The notes under the pieces were generated by a model. It ran no database searches and was not told where the DNA came from. It saw only the letters and a program-made list of their open reading frames with translations. A program made the position numbers and the translations under genes. Below are positions 7,888 through 15,418 of a stretch of 15,771 nt of DNA, piece by piece. Source of the stretch: Acidimicrobiia bacterium (GTDB lineage: Bacteria; Actinomycetota; Acidimicrobiia; IMCC26256; JAENVU01); NCBI GenBank assembly GCA_025357995.1, contig JANYLF010000045.1, positions 1 through 15,771 of the forward strand, given 5' to 3'. Every line of letters begins with the position of its first letter. Position 1 is the first letter of the stretch.

Positions 7888-10194
7888 TCAGCTCGATGCG
7901 TCCCGGATGGCCCGCCACACGCGCTCCGCGGTGCAGGGCATGTCGACATGGGTGACGCCGAGGTGGCTGAGCGCGTCGACGACGGCGTTCTGGATCGCCG
8001 GCGTGGATCCGATGGTGCCGGATTCGCCGATGCCCTTCGCGCCGAGCGGGTTGCGCGGGCTGTCCGTCTGGGTATTCGACACCTCGAAGCTGCACAGCTC
8101 GGCGGCCGATGGGATCGCGTAGTCCATCAGCGTCGCGGTGAGTGGGTTGCCTTCGTCGTCGTACTGCATCCATTCGTACAGTGCTTGGGCCGCGCCTTGC
8201 GCAATGCCCCCGTGTTGTTGGCCGGCCACGAGCATCGGGTTGAGGATACGACCGCAATCGTCGACCGCGATGTGACGCAGCATCGTGACGCGTCCGGTCT
8301 CGGTGTCGACCTCGACCACCGACACGTGCGCGCCGAAGGGGAAGGTGGAGTCGGTGCCGTCGAAGTCGAGCTCGTGACGCAGCGCCGCGGCTTCGAGACC
8401 GGCGGGGAGTTTGGACGCATCACGAGAAGCGACCGCGAGTTCACCCCACGAGACCATCGACGTGGGAACCCCCGCCACATGGAGCCCGCCGTCACCGACC
8501 ACGATGTCGTCGGTCGACGCTTCGAGCAGGTGACCCGCCACTTCGCGCGCCCGGGCGAGCACCTCGTTCGACGCGATGTGGATCGCGCTCCCGGCCGTCT
8601 GGAGAGAACGCGAACCCATCGTGCCTGCCCCACGCGGTACGCGGTCGGTGTCGGAGTTGACGAGGGTGATCCGCTCCATCGGGATTCCGAGCACCTCGCT
8701 CGCGAGCATGGCGAACGCCGTGTGGTGGCCCTGGCCATGCACACTGGTACCGGCGAACACACTCGCGGCGCCGTCGTCGTGGATCTCGACTGCGCCGAAT
8801 TCGATATGGAGCCCGACCGGTGCGGTGACCTCCACGTAGGTGGACACGCCGATTCCGAGCTGGCGGGTGTCGTTGCTCGCGCGTCGCTTCGCCTGCTCGG
8901 CGCGCAGCGCCGCGTAACCGGATGCCTCCAAGGCCGCGTCGAGGGACTTCTCGTACTCGCCGGAGTCGTAGTTGGCGCCCGTCGTCGTGGTCAGCGGGAA
9001 CTTGTCGGGCGCGAGGAAGTTCACGCGCCGGATCTCGGCAGGATCCATGCCGAGCTGGTCGGCGGCGATGTCGATCACTCGCTCGATGAGCTGCGTTGCC
9101 TCCGGGCGTCCGGCGCCACGGTAGGGGCCGATGATCGTGTTGTTGGTCAAGACCCCGGTCGCCGAGAACCGAACGTTGGGAATGTCGTAGACGCCGACGG
9201 CCATCATCTGGGTGAGCGTGGGCAGGATCGCGCCGAGGCCCGGGTACGCGCCGGCCGAGGCGACCACCGTTCCATCGAGGCCGACGATCTTCCCGTCGTT
9301 GTTCACACCGAGCTTCGCCGTCATGACGAAGTCCCGACCGTGTACGAGCGACACCATGTCTTCCGAGCGGGTCGCGATCCACTTCACCGGACGACCGAGC
9401 TTCAACGCGGCCGCCGCGGCCGCGAGGTGTTCGATGTACGGGCCGGCCTTTGGACCGAAGCCGCCACCCACCCACGGGCACACCACGCGCAGTTGTGTCG
9501 GCTCGAGTCCGAGCATCGGCGCGTACACGCCGTGCAGTGCGTGTGGCGCTTGGGTGGAAACCCAACACGTGAGGCCGGGTTCTCCGGGTACCGCGAGGAT
9601 GGCGTTGGTCTCCATCGGAACCCCCGCCAACCGTTGACTCACCATCGTGACTTCGGCGACGACGGCCGCGCCCACCAGTGGGTCGGCGTCACCCTCTTCC
9701 GGGAACGCAGACGCGAAGCACACGTTGGAACCATGTTCGGCGAACAGCAGTGGAGCATCGGGAGCGAGTGCGTCGAGCGGGTTCGTGACTGCGGGCAACA
9801 TGTCGTAGTCGACGACGACGCGCTCGGCGGCGTCGACGGCCTGCGCGCGTGTGTCTGCGACCACGGCCGCGACGATGTCGCCGACATAGCGCACTTTGTC
9901 CGTGGCGAACACCGGCACGTTGAGTGTTTCGGGCATCGCGACGAATTGTTGGAGGGACGGGAGGTCGAGGTCGTCGCCGCGCGAGTGATACACGCCGACC
10001 ACGCCGGGCATCGCCAACGCCTCGGAGATGTCGACCGAGCCGATGTTGGCGTGGGCCACCGGCGACCGTACGAACGCCACGTGTGCCGTGTTCGGCTCCA
10101 CGATGTCGTCGACGTACTTCCCGGCACCAGTCAGCAGCGCGGGATCTTCGAGGCGGCGGACTGGATTGCCGAGGATGGAGCCTGCTGCGGCCAT
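7888..10194 (-). CDS. Xanthine dehydrogenase/CO dehydrogenase-family molybdopterin-binding subunit (form II, CoxL-like)
   Basis: A 768-residue large subunit of the molybdenum hydroxylase family. It has the N-terminal Ald_Xan_dh_C-type domain (RRLEDPALLTGAGKYVDD at 13-30), then the molybdopterin domain with GGGFGPK (243-249), GQGHHT (487-492) and GAKGIGESG (718-726; E724 is the expected catalytic Glu). The active-site loop reads PYRGAGR (357-363). This matches the AYRGAGR type of form II enzymes. True aerobic CO dehydrogenase (form I) carries AYxCSFR, so CO oxidation is unlikely. The substrate is probably an aldehyde, purine or N-heterocycle and cannot be named. ATG 10194 is chosen over 10224 because GGAGGTG lies three bases upstream of it. 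No FeS (CoxS) or FAD (CoxM) subunit gene adjoins it on either side, which is unusual. It is divergent from the Dyp peroxidase gene. Confidence 0.92.
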   Translation of the reverse strand: MAAAGSILGNPVRRLEDPALLTGAGKYVDDIVEPNTAHVAFVRSPVAHANIGSVDISEALAMPGVVGVYHSRGDDLDLPSLQQFVAMPETLNVPVFATDKVRYVGDIVAAVVADTRAQAVDAAERVVVDYDMLPAVTNPLDALAPDAPLLFAEHGSNVCFASAFPEEGDADPLVGAAVVAEVTMVSQRLAGVPMETNAILAVPGEPGLTCWVSTQAPHALHGVYAPMLGLEPTQLRVVCPWVGGGFGPKAGPYIEHLAAAAAALKLGRPVKWIATRSEDMVSLVHGRDFVMTAKLGVNNDGKIVGLDGTVVASAGAYPGLGAILPTLTQMMAVGVYDIPNVRFSATGVLTNNTIIGPYRGAGRPEATQLIERVIDIAADQLGMDPAEIRRVNFLAPDKFPLTTTTGANYDSGEYEKSLDAALEASGYAALRAEQAKRRASNDTRQLGIGVSTYVEVTAPVGLHIEFGAVEIHDDGAASVFAGTSVHGQGHHTAFAMLASEVLGIPMERITLVNSDTDRVPRGAGTMGSRSLQTAGSAIHIASNEVLARAREVAGHLLEASTDDIVVGDGGLHVAGVPTSMVSWGELAVASRDASKLPAGLEAAALRHELDFDGTDSTFPFGAHVSVVEVDTETGRVTMLRHIAVDDCGRILNPMLVAGQQHGGIAQGAAQALYEWMQYDDEGNPLTATLMDYAIPSAAELCSFEVSNTQTDSPRNPLGAKGIGESGTIGSTPAIQNAVVDALSHLGVTHVDMPCTAERVWRAIRDASS

Positions 10195-10197
10195 GGG

Positions 10198-10204
10198 CAC
10201 CTCC
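10198..10204 (-). promoter_or_regulatory. Ribosome binding site deciding the molybdenum-subunit start
   Basis: On the minus strand this reads GGAGGTG, followed by CCC and the ATG at 10194. The GGAGG core sits 5 nt from the ATG. The alternative ATG at 10224 would place this sequence inside the coding region. Confidence 0.7.
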
Positions 10205-10295
10205 GAAATGTCGAGATGCAGCAAGCTAGTGGCCGCGTCCGGTCACCGCTTCGGGGCTAGATGCTCACCAGCGTCGTCTCGCGAATGGAGGAGTT

Positions 10296-11192
10296 GTGTC
10301 CATACCCCAGCCAGGCGTGTTCGCCCAAGGGACCCGGTCCCATCGACATCTGGAGTTCGACCTCCGTACCGGTAAGCGACCCGATGTCGTGCTCGAAGCG
10401 TTGGCCGGACTGCGTCAACCGTCGGTGAGCGCCGGCGGTGCGAACATCGTGGTCGGGTTCGGCCCGCAGTTGTGGCGCGACCTCGGCGGTCCCGCGGCCG
10501 TGAACGTCGTCGCGGAGTTTCCCGACATCGAGGGCGTGCCGAGTACACCGCACGATCTGTGGATCTGGACGCACGGGACCGGCGACGACGTTCTGTTCGA
10601 CGTCGCGCTCGGGATCAGAACGCGCCTGGATACCGTGGCGGTCGTCGCGTCCGACGTCTCGGGTTTCGTCTACCACGACGGCCGCGACCTCACGGGGTTC
10701 ATCGACGGCACGGAGAACCCCGCAGTCGAGGACGCGTACGAGGTGGCGACGATCGCCGACGGCCAACCGGGACCGGGGGGGAGTTTCGCACTCGCGCAGC
10801 GATGGGTTCACGACCTTGGCGGGTTCCACGCGCTGGACGAACGCGAGCAGGAGGAGATCATCGGACGCACGAAAGCTGACAGCACGGAGCTCGCCGACGA
10901 CGTGAAACCGGATACCGCGCACATCGCACGCGTCGTGATCGAAGACAGCGACGGCGACGAGATCGAGATCTATCGGCGCAGCGTCCCGTATGGCACCGCA
11001 TCCGAGCACGGCTTGTTCTTCGTAGCGTTCAGCGCGGATCCCGAGCGCTTCACCAAGATGCTCGGCCGCATGTTTGGCGCGTCCGACGATGGCGTGCACG
11101 ATCGCCTGACCGAATTCTCTCGGCCGGTGTCGGGCGCGTATTACTTCGTGCCGTCTCTCGAACAGTTGGGCGAGACATTGGGCGAATCGTGA
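10296..11192 (+). CDS. Dyp-type (dye-decolorizing) heme peroxidase
   Basis: A 298-residue peroxidase that uses hydrogen peroxide to oxidise dyes, phenolics or other bulky reductants. The hallmark GxxDG motif appears as GFIDGTENP (134-142), with D137 as the catalytic Asp. H209 in PDTAHIARV is the expected proximal heme ligand. An Arg in YRRSVPYG (about 227-228) is the expected distal Arg. Length and motif spacing fit the short bacterial class (YfeX/DypB-like). It has no Tat or Sec signal, so it is probably cytosolic. The C-terminus (LGETLGES) does not look like an encapsulin-loading peptide and no encapsulin gene is present. The start is GTG 10296, supported by GGAGGAG at 10287-10293. It is a single gene, divergent from the molybdenum subunit across 101 bases and convergent with the DUF2804 gene 15 bases away. 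The physiological substrate is unknown. Confidence 0.93.
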   Translation: MSIPQPGVFAQGTRSHRHLEFDLRTGKRPDVVLEALAGLRQPSVSAGGANIVVGFGPQLWRDLGGPAAVNVVAEFPDIEGVPSTPHDLWIWTHGTGDDVLFDVALGIRTRLDTVAVVASDVSGFVYHDGRDLTGFIDGTENPAVEDAYEVATIADGQPGPGGSFALAQRWVHDLGGFHALDEREQEEIIGRTKADSTELADDVKPDTAHIARVVIEDSDGDEIEIYRRSVPYGTASEHGLFFVAFSADPERFTKMLGRMFGASDDGVHDRLTEFSRPVSGAYYFVPSLEQLGETLGES

Positions 11193-11207
11193 ACCTCGTC
11201 AGCGCCG

Positions 11208-12236
11208 TCACCAGCGCTGGCGTGCTTCCTCGGCGAACCCTTGGAGGTCGTCGAATTCGAGTTCGAGGCCGTCGTCGGTGCGGAGTCGACCCGCCCAAGT
11301 GCCGAACACCTGATGGACTTCGGTCCCGAACTCCCCACCGCCACCGACGTTCGTGTACTTGTCGAAGCGCGGCGTGAGCACGATGTCGAGCTGACCGCCG
11401 GGATCCGTGATGTGCCAGGGCCGCATCGGTTCGTCCCATCGATATTCCCACTGCAACTCGTTGCCGAGCTTCGAGACGCGCCCGTCGATGATTACGCCGT
11501 TCTCGGTGAACCCGGTGCCGGCGGTCCACTTCGCGCCGATCTGTAGTCCGATCACGTGACCGTCGCGCCGCCCCGCGCCGCCACCCCAGTTCCACGCGAT
11601 CTCGTGCGGCCAGCGCCCACGCCCGACATCGAGCACTCCCCATGCGTCGGATCCGGTGGCGCCCACCGACCACCGACGATCTCCGACGACGAGTTCGCCG
11701 ACGGCCGCGCGCGCCTGGTGCTTGGACGTGAAGTTGAACGTCTCGTCGTCCCACGGGATTATCACGTTCACCGACTCGTGACCGACAGGTTGGGCGACGC
11801 GAAGGTCGAGCGAGCCCGGTCGGTCGTCGGGCTCGGTCCAGGCCGCCCGTAACCGAGTGCCCGAGTTGTCATCGACGATCGACAGGTCGAGCCCGTCCTG
11901 GTTGACCAGGAGAGGCGCGGTGCCTGGTACCTCGGGCAGATCGATCGCGTCGGATGCAACGACGATCGCGCGCCCGCCGGTCTCACCCGAGATCAGATCC
12001 ACCCACCACACGTCGGCCAACCCGAGATGATCGATGTCGGAGTACACCGCCGAGATCACGAGGTCACCGGCCAGGACCGCCCAGTAGTCCCATCGCTTGT
12101 TCGACCCGAAGCGACCGATGAGATTGGCCCGGTGCAGCGGGAAGCGTGACCAGCCCTTGGCGGCGGGATTGAGGGCGCTGCCATCGGCAACGCAGAGGTC
12201 GACGGGTTCGGTCAGCTCGGGCTCATGCGTCGCCAT
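11208..12236 (-). CDS. DUF2804 domain-containing protein
   Basis: A 342-residue soluble protein that I recognise as a full-length DUF2804 member. The evidence is the KRWDYWAVL segment near the N-terminus, the WGVLDVGRGRWPHEIAWNWG core, and a C-terminal half rich in Trp, Gly and beta strands (LQWEYRWDEPMRPWHI, VFGTWAGRL). The family has no established biochemical role. The pattern of short beta strands with conserved Trp suggests a barrel-like ligand-binding fold, which is inference. No signal peptide or membrane helix is visible. It starts 9 nt after the stop of the solute-binding-like gene, with no strong Shine-Dalgarno, and is the last gene of a three-gene operon with the SDR. That places it in sugar-acid catabolism by context only. 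The gene end converges with the Dyp peroxidase. Confidence 0.82.
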   Translation of the reverse strand: MATHEPELTEPVDLCVADGSALNPAAKGWSRFPLHRANLIGRFGSNKRWDYWAVLAGDLVISAVYSDIDHLGLADVWWVDLISGETGGRAIVVASDAIDLPEVPGTAPLLVNQDGLDLSIVDDNSGTRLRAAWTEPDDRPGSLDLRVAQPVGHESVNVIIPWDDETFNFTSKHQARAAVGELVVGDRRWSVGATGSDAWGVLDVGRGRWPHEIAWNWGGGAGRRDGHVIGLQIGAKWTAGTGFTENGVIIDGRVSKLGNELQWEYRWDEPMRPWHITDPGGQLDIVLTPRFDKYTNVGGGGEFGTEVHQVFGTWAGRLRTDDGLELEFDDLQGFAEEARQRW

Positions 12237-12245
12237 CGGCTGTGT

Positions 12246-13340
12246 CTACCGCGCCAGGACCGCGGTTGCCGCGCTCTGGATGGCTCGGGCCGCGTCGCGA
12301 GGTGAGCTTTGTCCGACGAGCGCCTCATGGATCGCAGACCAGCCCGCGTCTTCCACCGTCGGGAACCGCGCGAGCGGGGGATAGGTGATCATCGCGGTAT
12401 CGATGGTGGCGCGGGTGATCTCGAGGCGACGACGATCGGTGTCGTCGATGGGCTCGACGGCTGCGAGCGCGTCGACGTGCGCGCACATCGTTCCGCCGGT
12501 GGCATCGAGGGCGTGCGCGTCTCGGCCGGCGAGATCGGTGACGAGTTCGACGGCGCGTTCCACGTCGCCGCACGTGGTGGGAATCGCCCAGGCGTGACAG
12601 CCCGAGTACGACACGCGGCGCGTGGATCCGGCGGGGTAGAGAAAGGGCGCCAGGTCCTGAGCGTGGTGCGAGTGTGCGATCGCGCCCCAGCCGCCCGGCC
12701 AGGCCGCGGCCGCCTCCACGCGGCCGTCCACGAGCGCGGCGTCGACCCCGTCGTAATGCCAGTCGGGAAGGTCGGATGGTCCGCGCGCGGCCAATGTGCA
12801 GAGCACGTCGATCGCCCACTCCGCCTCGGGCGAGTTCATCGTGGGTCGGAGGTCGTCGTCGAACAATGAGCCGCCCGCGCCGACGACGAGCTCGAAGAAC
12901 GTGCCGAACAGACCGGACTCGCGACCGGGAAAGCCGAACACGATGTCGGAGTCGAGGAGCTCGGTCCAGCTATCGGGGATCTTGGTCACGCGGTCGGTGC
13001 GCACCCACAGCACTCGCACGTCGACGAGGCGCGGCACGCAGAGCAGCGTGGCGTCGAAGCGACAGAGTTCGACCGCCAGCGGCGCGAGCGGCGCGAGTAC
13101 GTCGGGCGCGATGAGATCGTCGAGCGCGTGCAGCCACTGTTGTTGTGACGGCGCGTACTTGGAATGGGTCGCGAGCACATCGATGCGCTGGCCGTTCGCC
13201 AACATCTCCGCGACACGACGGTTGAGGGTTGGGTGATCCGCGTGGACGACGATCTTGATGTCGTCCGCGAACCGCGCGTAGAGGTGGTCGTACATCGGGC
13301 CGCCGACCAGCGCGACGCGCAGCGGGTCCGTTGCGGTCAC
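12246..13340 (-). CDS. Solute-binding-protein-like (ABC family 1) protein lacking a signal peptide
   Basis: A 364-residue protein with the look of a family 1 ABC sugar-binding protein. The N-terminal strand LRVALVGGPMYDHLYARF is followed by an IDVLATHSKYAPSQQQWLHALDDLI segment, where such proteins have 'DVv...s....a..g.L.pLd'. Later come FELVVGAGGSLFDDD, a second-domain MNSPEAEWAIDVL, and AAAAWPGGWGAIAHSH, the 'A.......' strand before the ligand loop. Unlike normal family members it starts directly at the first beta strand, with no hydrophobic leader and no lipobox Cys. The GTG start overlaps the SDR stop as GTGA, so there is no room for a longer N-terminus without deep overlap. No permease or ATPase genes adjoin. 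It may be a cytosolic sugar-acid binder or sensor, or a decayed transporter component. The family is likely; the function is unknown. Confidence 0.72.
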   Translation of the reverse strand: MTATDPLRVALVGGPMYDHLYARFADDIKIVVHADHPTLNRRVAEMLANGQRIDVLATHSKYAPSQQQWLHALDDLIAPDVLAPLAPLAVELCRFDATLLCVPRLVDVRVLWVRTDRVTKIPDSWTELLDSDIVFGFPGRESGLFGTFFELVVGAGGSLFDDDLRPTMNSPEAEWAIDVLCTLAARGPSDLPDWHYDGVDAALVDGRVEAAAAWPGGWGAIAHSHHAQDLAPFLYPAGSTRRVSYSGCHAWAIPTTCGDVERAVELVTDLAGRDAHALDATGGTMCAHVDALAAVEPIDDTDRRRLEITRATIDTAMITYPPLARFPTVEDAGWSAIHEALVGQSSPRDAARAIQSAATAVLAR

Positions 13341-14044
13341 GGCGCCACGATCCGCACGCCAGTGATGCCGCCGTCGAGGAGGAAGTCGGCACCGGTCGTG
13401 AACGTGGTCGGCGCGGCGAGATAGACAACCGCGGCCGCGACCTCGTCACACGACACCATGCGGCCGAGCGGTTGCCGAGCGCGCAATGCCTCGGTGGTGG
13501 CCTCGGGGCTGGGCGTGGTCTGCACGAGTCGCTCCACCCACGGACTCCACACCGTGCCGGGCGAGACGCAGTTGACGCGGATGCCGTGCGCAATCTCGTC
13601 GGCGGCCATCGCTTTCGTGAGGGCAAGTACCGCGCCCTTCGACGCGCCGTAAACCGCCCGTTCCACGAGACCGACCGACGCCACCACCGAGCACGTGTTC
13701 ACGACGGCACCGTGTCCGGCGGCGCGCATTGCGGGCAGGAACGCCCGACTCATGTTGGCGGTGCCGAACACGTTGACCGCGAAGACGCGTTGCCACTCGT
13801 CGGGCGTCGAGATCACCACGTCGCCGACGGCACTGATCCCCGCGTTGTTGCACAGCACGTCGACCGGACCGTGCTCGGCGGCGATGCGGGTGGCCGCGTC
13901 GGTGCAGGCCTGCGGATCGGTCACGTTGAAGCCGTCGAGGAGGTCGAGGCCGATCACGGTGTCGCCGAGCTCGGTGAACGCGCTGGTGATCGCCGTACCG
14001 ATGCCCCCGCTCGCGCCCGTGACCACGATCACCCGCTGCGCCAT
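13337..14044 (-). CDS. Short-chain dehydrogenase/reductase, probable 2-keto-3-deoxy-L-fuconate dehydrogenase
   Basis: A 235-residue classical SDR. The nucleotide-binding TGASGGIG is at 9-16 and NNAG at 66-69. The catalytic triad is S119, Y132 and K136 (YGASK), with SPGTVWSPWVERLV at 161-174 and C-terminal DGG at 224-226. The YGASK, PGTVxSP and RQPLGRM stretches resemble the 2-keto-3-deoxy-L-fuconate dehydrogenase of the Xanthomonas fucose pathway as I recall it. The gene is divergent from L-fuconate dehydratase, whose product that enzyme oxidises with NAD. Generic SDR assignments remain possible because the substrate is not encoded in these motifs. The ATG at 14044 is chosen since GGAGGAG lies 5 nt upstream; the in-frame GTG at 14050 would directly abut it. 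The stop overlaps the next gene as GTGA. Confidence 0.88.
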   Translation of the reverse strand: MAQRVIVVTGASGGIGTAITSAFTELGDTVIGLDLLDGFNVTDPQACTDAATRIAAEHGPVDVLCNNAGISAVGDVVISTPDEWQRVFAVNVFGTANMSRAFLPAMRAAGHGAVVNTCSVVASVGLVERAVYGASKGAVLALTKAMAADEIAHGIRVNCVSPGTVWSPWVERLVQTTPSPEATTEALRARQPLGRMVSCDEVAAAVVYLAAPTTFTTGADFLLDGGITGVRIVAP

Positions 14045-14049
14045 GTTCA

Positions 14050-14056
14050 CTCCTCC
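14050..14056 (-). promoter_or_regulatory. Ribosome binding site deciding the SDR start
   Basis: The minus strand reads GGAGGAG, then TGAAC, then ATG at 14044. This strong site excludes the GTG at 14050, which begins within it. Confidence 0.65.
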
Positions 14057-14073
14057 GATGACGGCCGCGACCC

Positions 14074-14105
14074 GACCGCGCGGGCGGTCATCATGGCGCG
14101 GACCG
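14074..14105. promoter_or_regulatory. Candidate operator: GACCG half-sites in the divergent promoter
   Basis: GACCGC-gcgg-GCGGTC (14074-14089) is a perfect 6-bp inverted repeat with a 4-base centre, in the middle of the 87-base gap between the SDR and L-fuconate dehydratase genes. A third copy of the half-site, GACCG, lies at 14101-14105 and pairs in inverted orientation with CGGTC at 14085-14089. Three half-sites in one divergent promoter suit a shared repressor or activator. No regulator gene lies in this block. Confidence 0.4.
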
Positions 14106-14117
14106 TCGAGCGCTGCT

Positions 14118-14123
14118 TACTCT
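14118..14123 (+). promoter_or_regulatory. Candidate -10 element, possibly for a leaderless fucD mRNA
   Basis: TACTCT fits TAnnnT and is the same hexamer as the monooxygenase -10. Its end is 8 nt before the fucD ATG, so transcription would start at or next to the A of the start codon. The absence of any Shine-Dalgarno before this ATG agrees with a leaderless message, which is common in actinobacteria. The -35 region is poor. Confidence 0.4.
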
Positions 14124-14131
14124 GCGCCGCT

Positions 14132-15418
14132 ATGACTCGAATCACCGGGGTACGGACGCTCGACGTGCGCGCGCCGACCTCGCGCACGCTTGCCGGTTCG
14201 GACGCCGTGCATACGGACCCCGACTACTCCGGCGCGTACGTCTTCCTCGAGACCGACGGTGAGCACGAGGGCGTGGGAATGACGTTCACCATCGGCGCGG
14301 GCAACGACCTGTGTTGCGCGGCGATCGAGCAGCTCGCGGTGCTCGTCGTCGGCCGCGACGTCGACGAGTTGGTCGCGGACTCGGCGGCAATGTGGCGTGA
14401 CCTCACCAACCACAGCCAACTGCGTTGGCTCGGACCCGAGAAGGGGCTCATCCATCTCGCGACGGCCGCGATCGTGAACGCGGTCTGGGACCTGAGTGCG
14501 AAGACGGCCGGACGGCCGCTCTGGCAACTGGTGGCTGATCTCTCGCCCGAGGAGTTCGTCGGCCTCGTCGACTTCCGCTACCTCAGCGATGTGCTCGATC
14601 GCGACGAAGCCCTTGATCTCGTGCGCGCACTCGCACCCACGAAAGCCGCGCGGATCGCCGAGCTCCGCCGCGACGGCTATCCGGCGTACCTCACGTCGGC
14701 GGGATGGCTCGGGTACCCGGAGGAGAAGGTGCGTGACCTTTCCCGAGCGGCGTTGGCCGACGGGTGGAAGTGCTTCAAGACGAAGGTGGGCGTGGACATC
14801 GCGTCGGACGTGCGGCGATGTGAGGTGATGCGCGAAGAGATCGGCGATCTTCCGCTCATGGCCGACGCGAACCAAGTGTGGGACGTTGGTCAGGCGATCG
14901 AGTGGATGCGTCATCTCGAACCCTTCAACCTGCGCTGGATCGAGGAGCCGACGAGCCCCGACGACGTCTTAGGTCACGCCGCGATTCGGCGCGCCGTCGC
15001 CCCCGTGGGGGTGGCCACGGGGGAGCACGCGGCGAACCGTGTGATGTTCAAGCAGTTGTTGCAGGCCGAGGCGATCGACTACGTGCAGATCGACGCGTGT
15101 CGGCTCGGCGGTGTGAACGAAGTGCTCGCGGTGCTGCTACTCGCCGCCAAGTTCGGCGTGCCGGTGTGTCCGCACGCGGGTGGGTTGGGGCTGTGTGAGT
15201 ACGTGCAGCACCTCTCGGTCATCGACTACGTGTGCGTCTCGGGTTCCTTGGACGATCGCACCACCGAGTTTGCCGATCACCTGCACGAGCACTACATGAA
15301 TCCGGCACTGATTCGCGAAGGCCGCTACCTCGTGCCGGAAGCGGCGGGGTACTCGATCGATATGTGGCCGGAGTCTTACGCGGCGCTCACGTGGCCGAAT
15401 GGATCCGAGTGGCAGTGA
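14132..15418 (+). CDS. fucD: L-fuconate dehydratase (enolase superfamily)
   Basis: A 428-residue enolase-superfamily enzyme that dehydrates L-fuconate to 2-keto-3-deoxy-L-fuconate. Key residues are K216 and K218 (KTKVG), metal ligands D245 (DANQVWD), E271 (WIEEPTSPDD) and E298 (TGEHAANR), and D321-H348 (QIDACRLGG, CPHAGG). These match K218, K220, D248, E274, E301, D324 and H351 of the Xanthomonas campestris enzyme at a constant shift of 2-3. Long blocks such as NDSQLRWLGPEKG-like (93-105), FRYLSD and SPDDVLGHAAIR also match. This is far closer than generic mandelate-racemase members. The start MTRITGVRTLDVRAPTSR aligns with the family N-terminus; an ATG 13 codons upstream would add MARTVERC and lies in the operator region. 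The stop overlaps the aldo/keto reductase GTG. Some homologs also accept related acids such as L-galactonate or D-arabinonate. Confidence 0.94.
   Translation: MTRITGVRTLDVRAPTSRTLAGSDAVHTDPDYSGAYVFLETDGEHEGVGMTFTIGAGNDLCCAAIEQLAVLVVGRDVDELVADSAAMWRDLTNHSQLRWLGPEKGLIHLATAAIVNAVWDLSAKTAGRPLWQLVADLSPEEFVGLVDFRYLSDVLDRDEALDLVRALAPTKAARIAELRRDGYPAYLTSAGWLGYPEEKVRDLSRAALADGWKCFKTKVGVDIASDVRRCEVMREEIGDLPLMADANQVWDVGQAIEWMRHLEPFNLRWIEEPTSPDDVLGHAAIRRAVAPVGVATGEHAANRVMFKQLLQAEAIDYVQIDACRLGGVNEVLAVLLLAAKFGVPVCPHAGGLGLCEYVQHLSVIDYVCVSGSLDDRTTEFADHLHEHYMNPALIREGRYLVPEAAGYSIDMWPESYAALTWPNGSEWQ

Noticed and set aside
7888..10194. Assignment as aerobic carbon monoxide dehydrogenase
   Set aside because: The active-site loop is PYRGAGR (form II) and not the AYxCSFR loop of true CO dehydrogenase, and coxS/coxM are absent.
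7831..10260. Plus-strand open frame of about 800 codons opposite the molybdenum subunit
   Set aside because: It mirrors a gene with complete motifs and its product is a low-complexity Arg/Val/His/Gly-rich string with no recognisable domain.
10296..11192. Possible encapsulin cargo system around the Dyp peroxidase
   Set aside because: No encapsulin shell gene is present and the peroxidase C-terminus lacks a loading-peptide-like sequence.
11211..11220. Perfect palindrome CCAGCGCTGG at the end of the DUF2804 gene
   Set aside because: It lies in codons for the C-terminus, has no T-tract, and a 10-base GC palindrome is expected by chance in such DNA. A terminator role is not supported.
13331..14131. 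In-frame upstream extension of fucD
   Set aside because: It runs opposite the SDR gene and through the divergent promoter, and the protein homology begins at the ATG at 14132.
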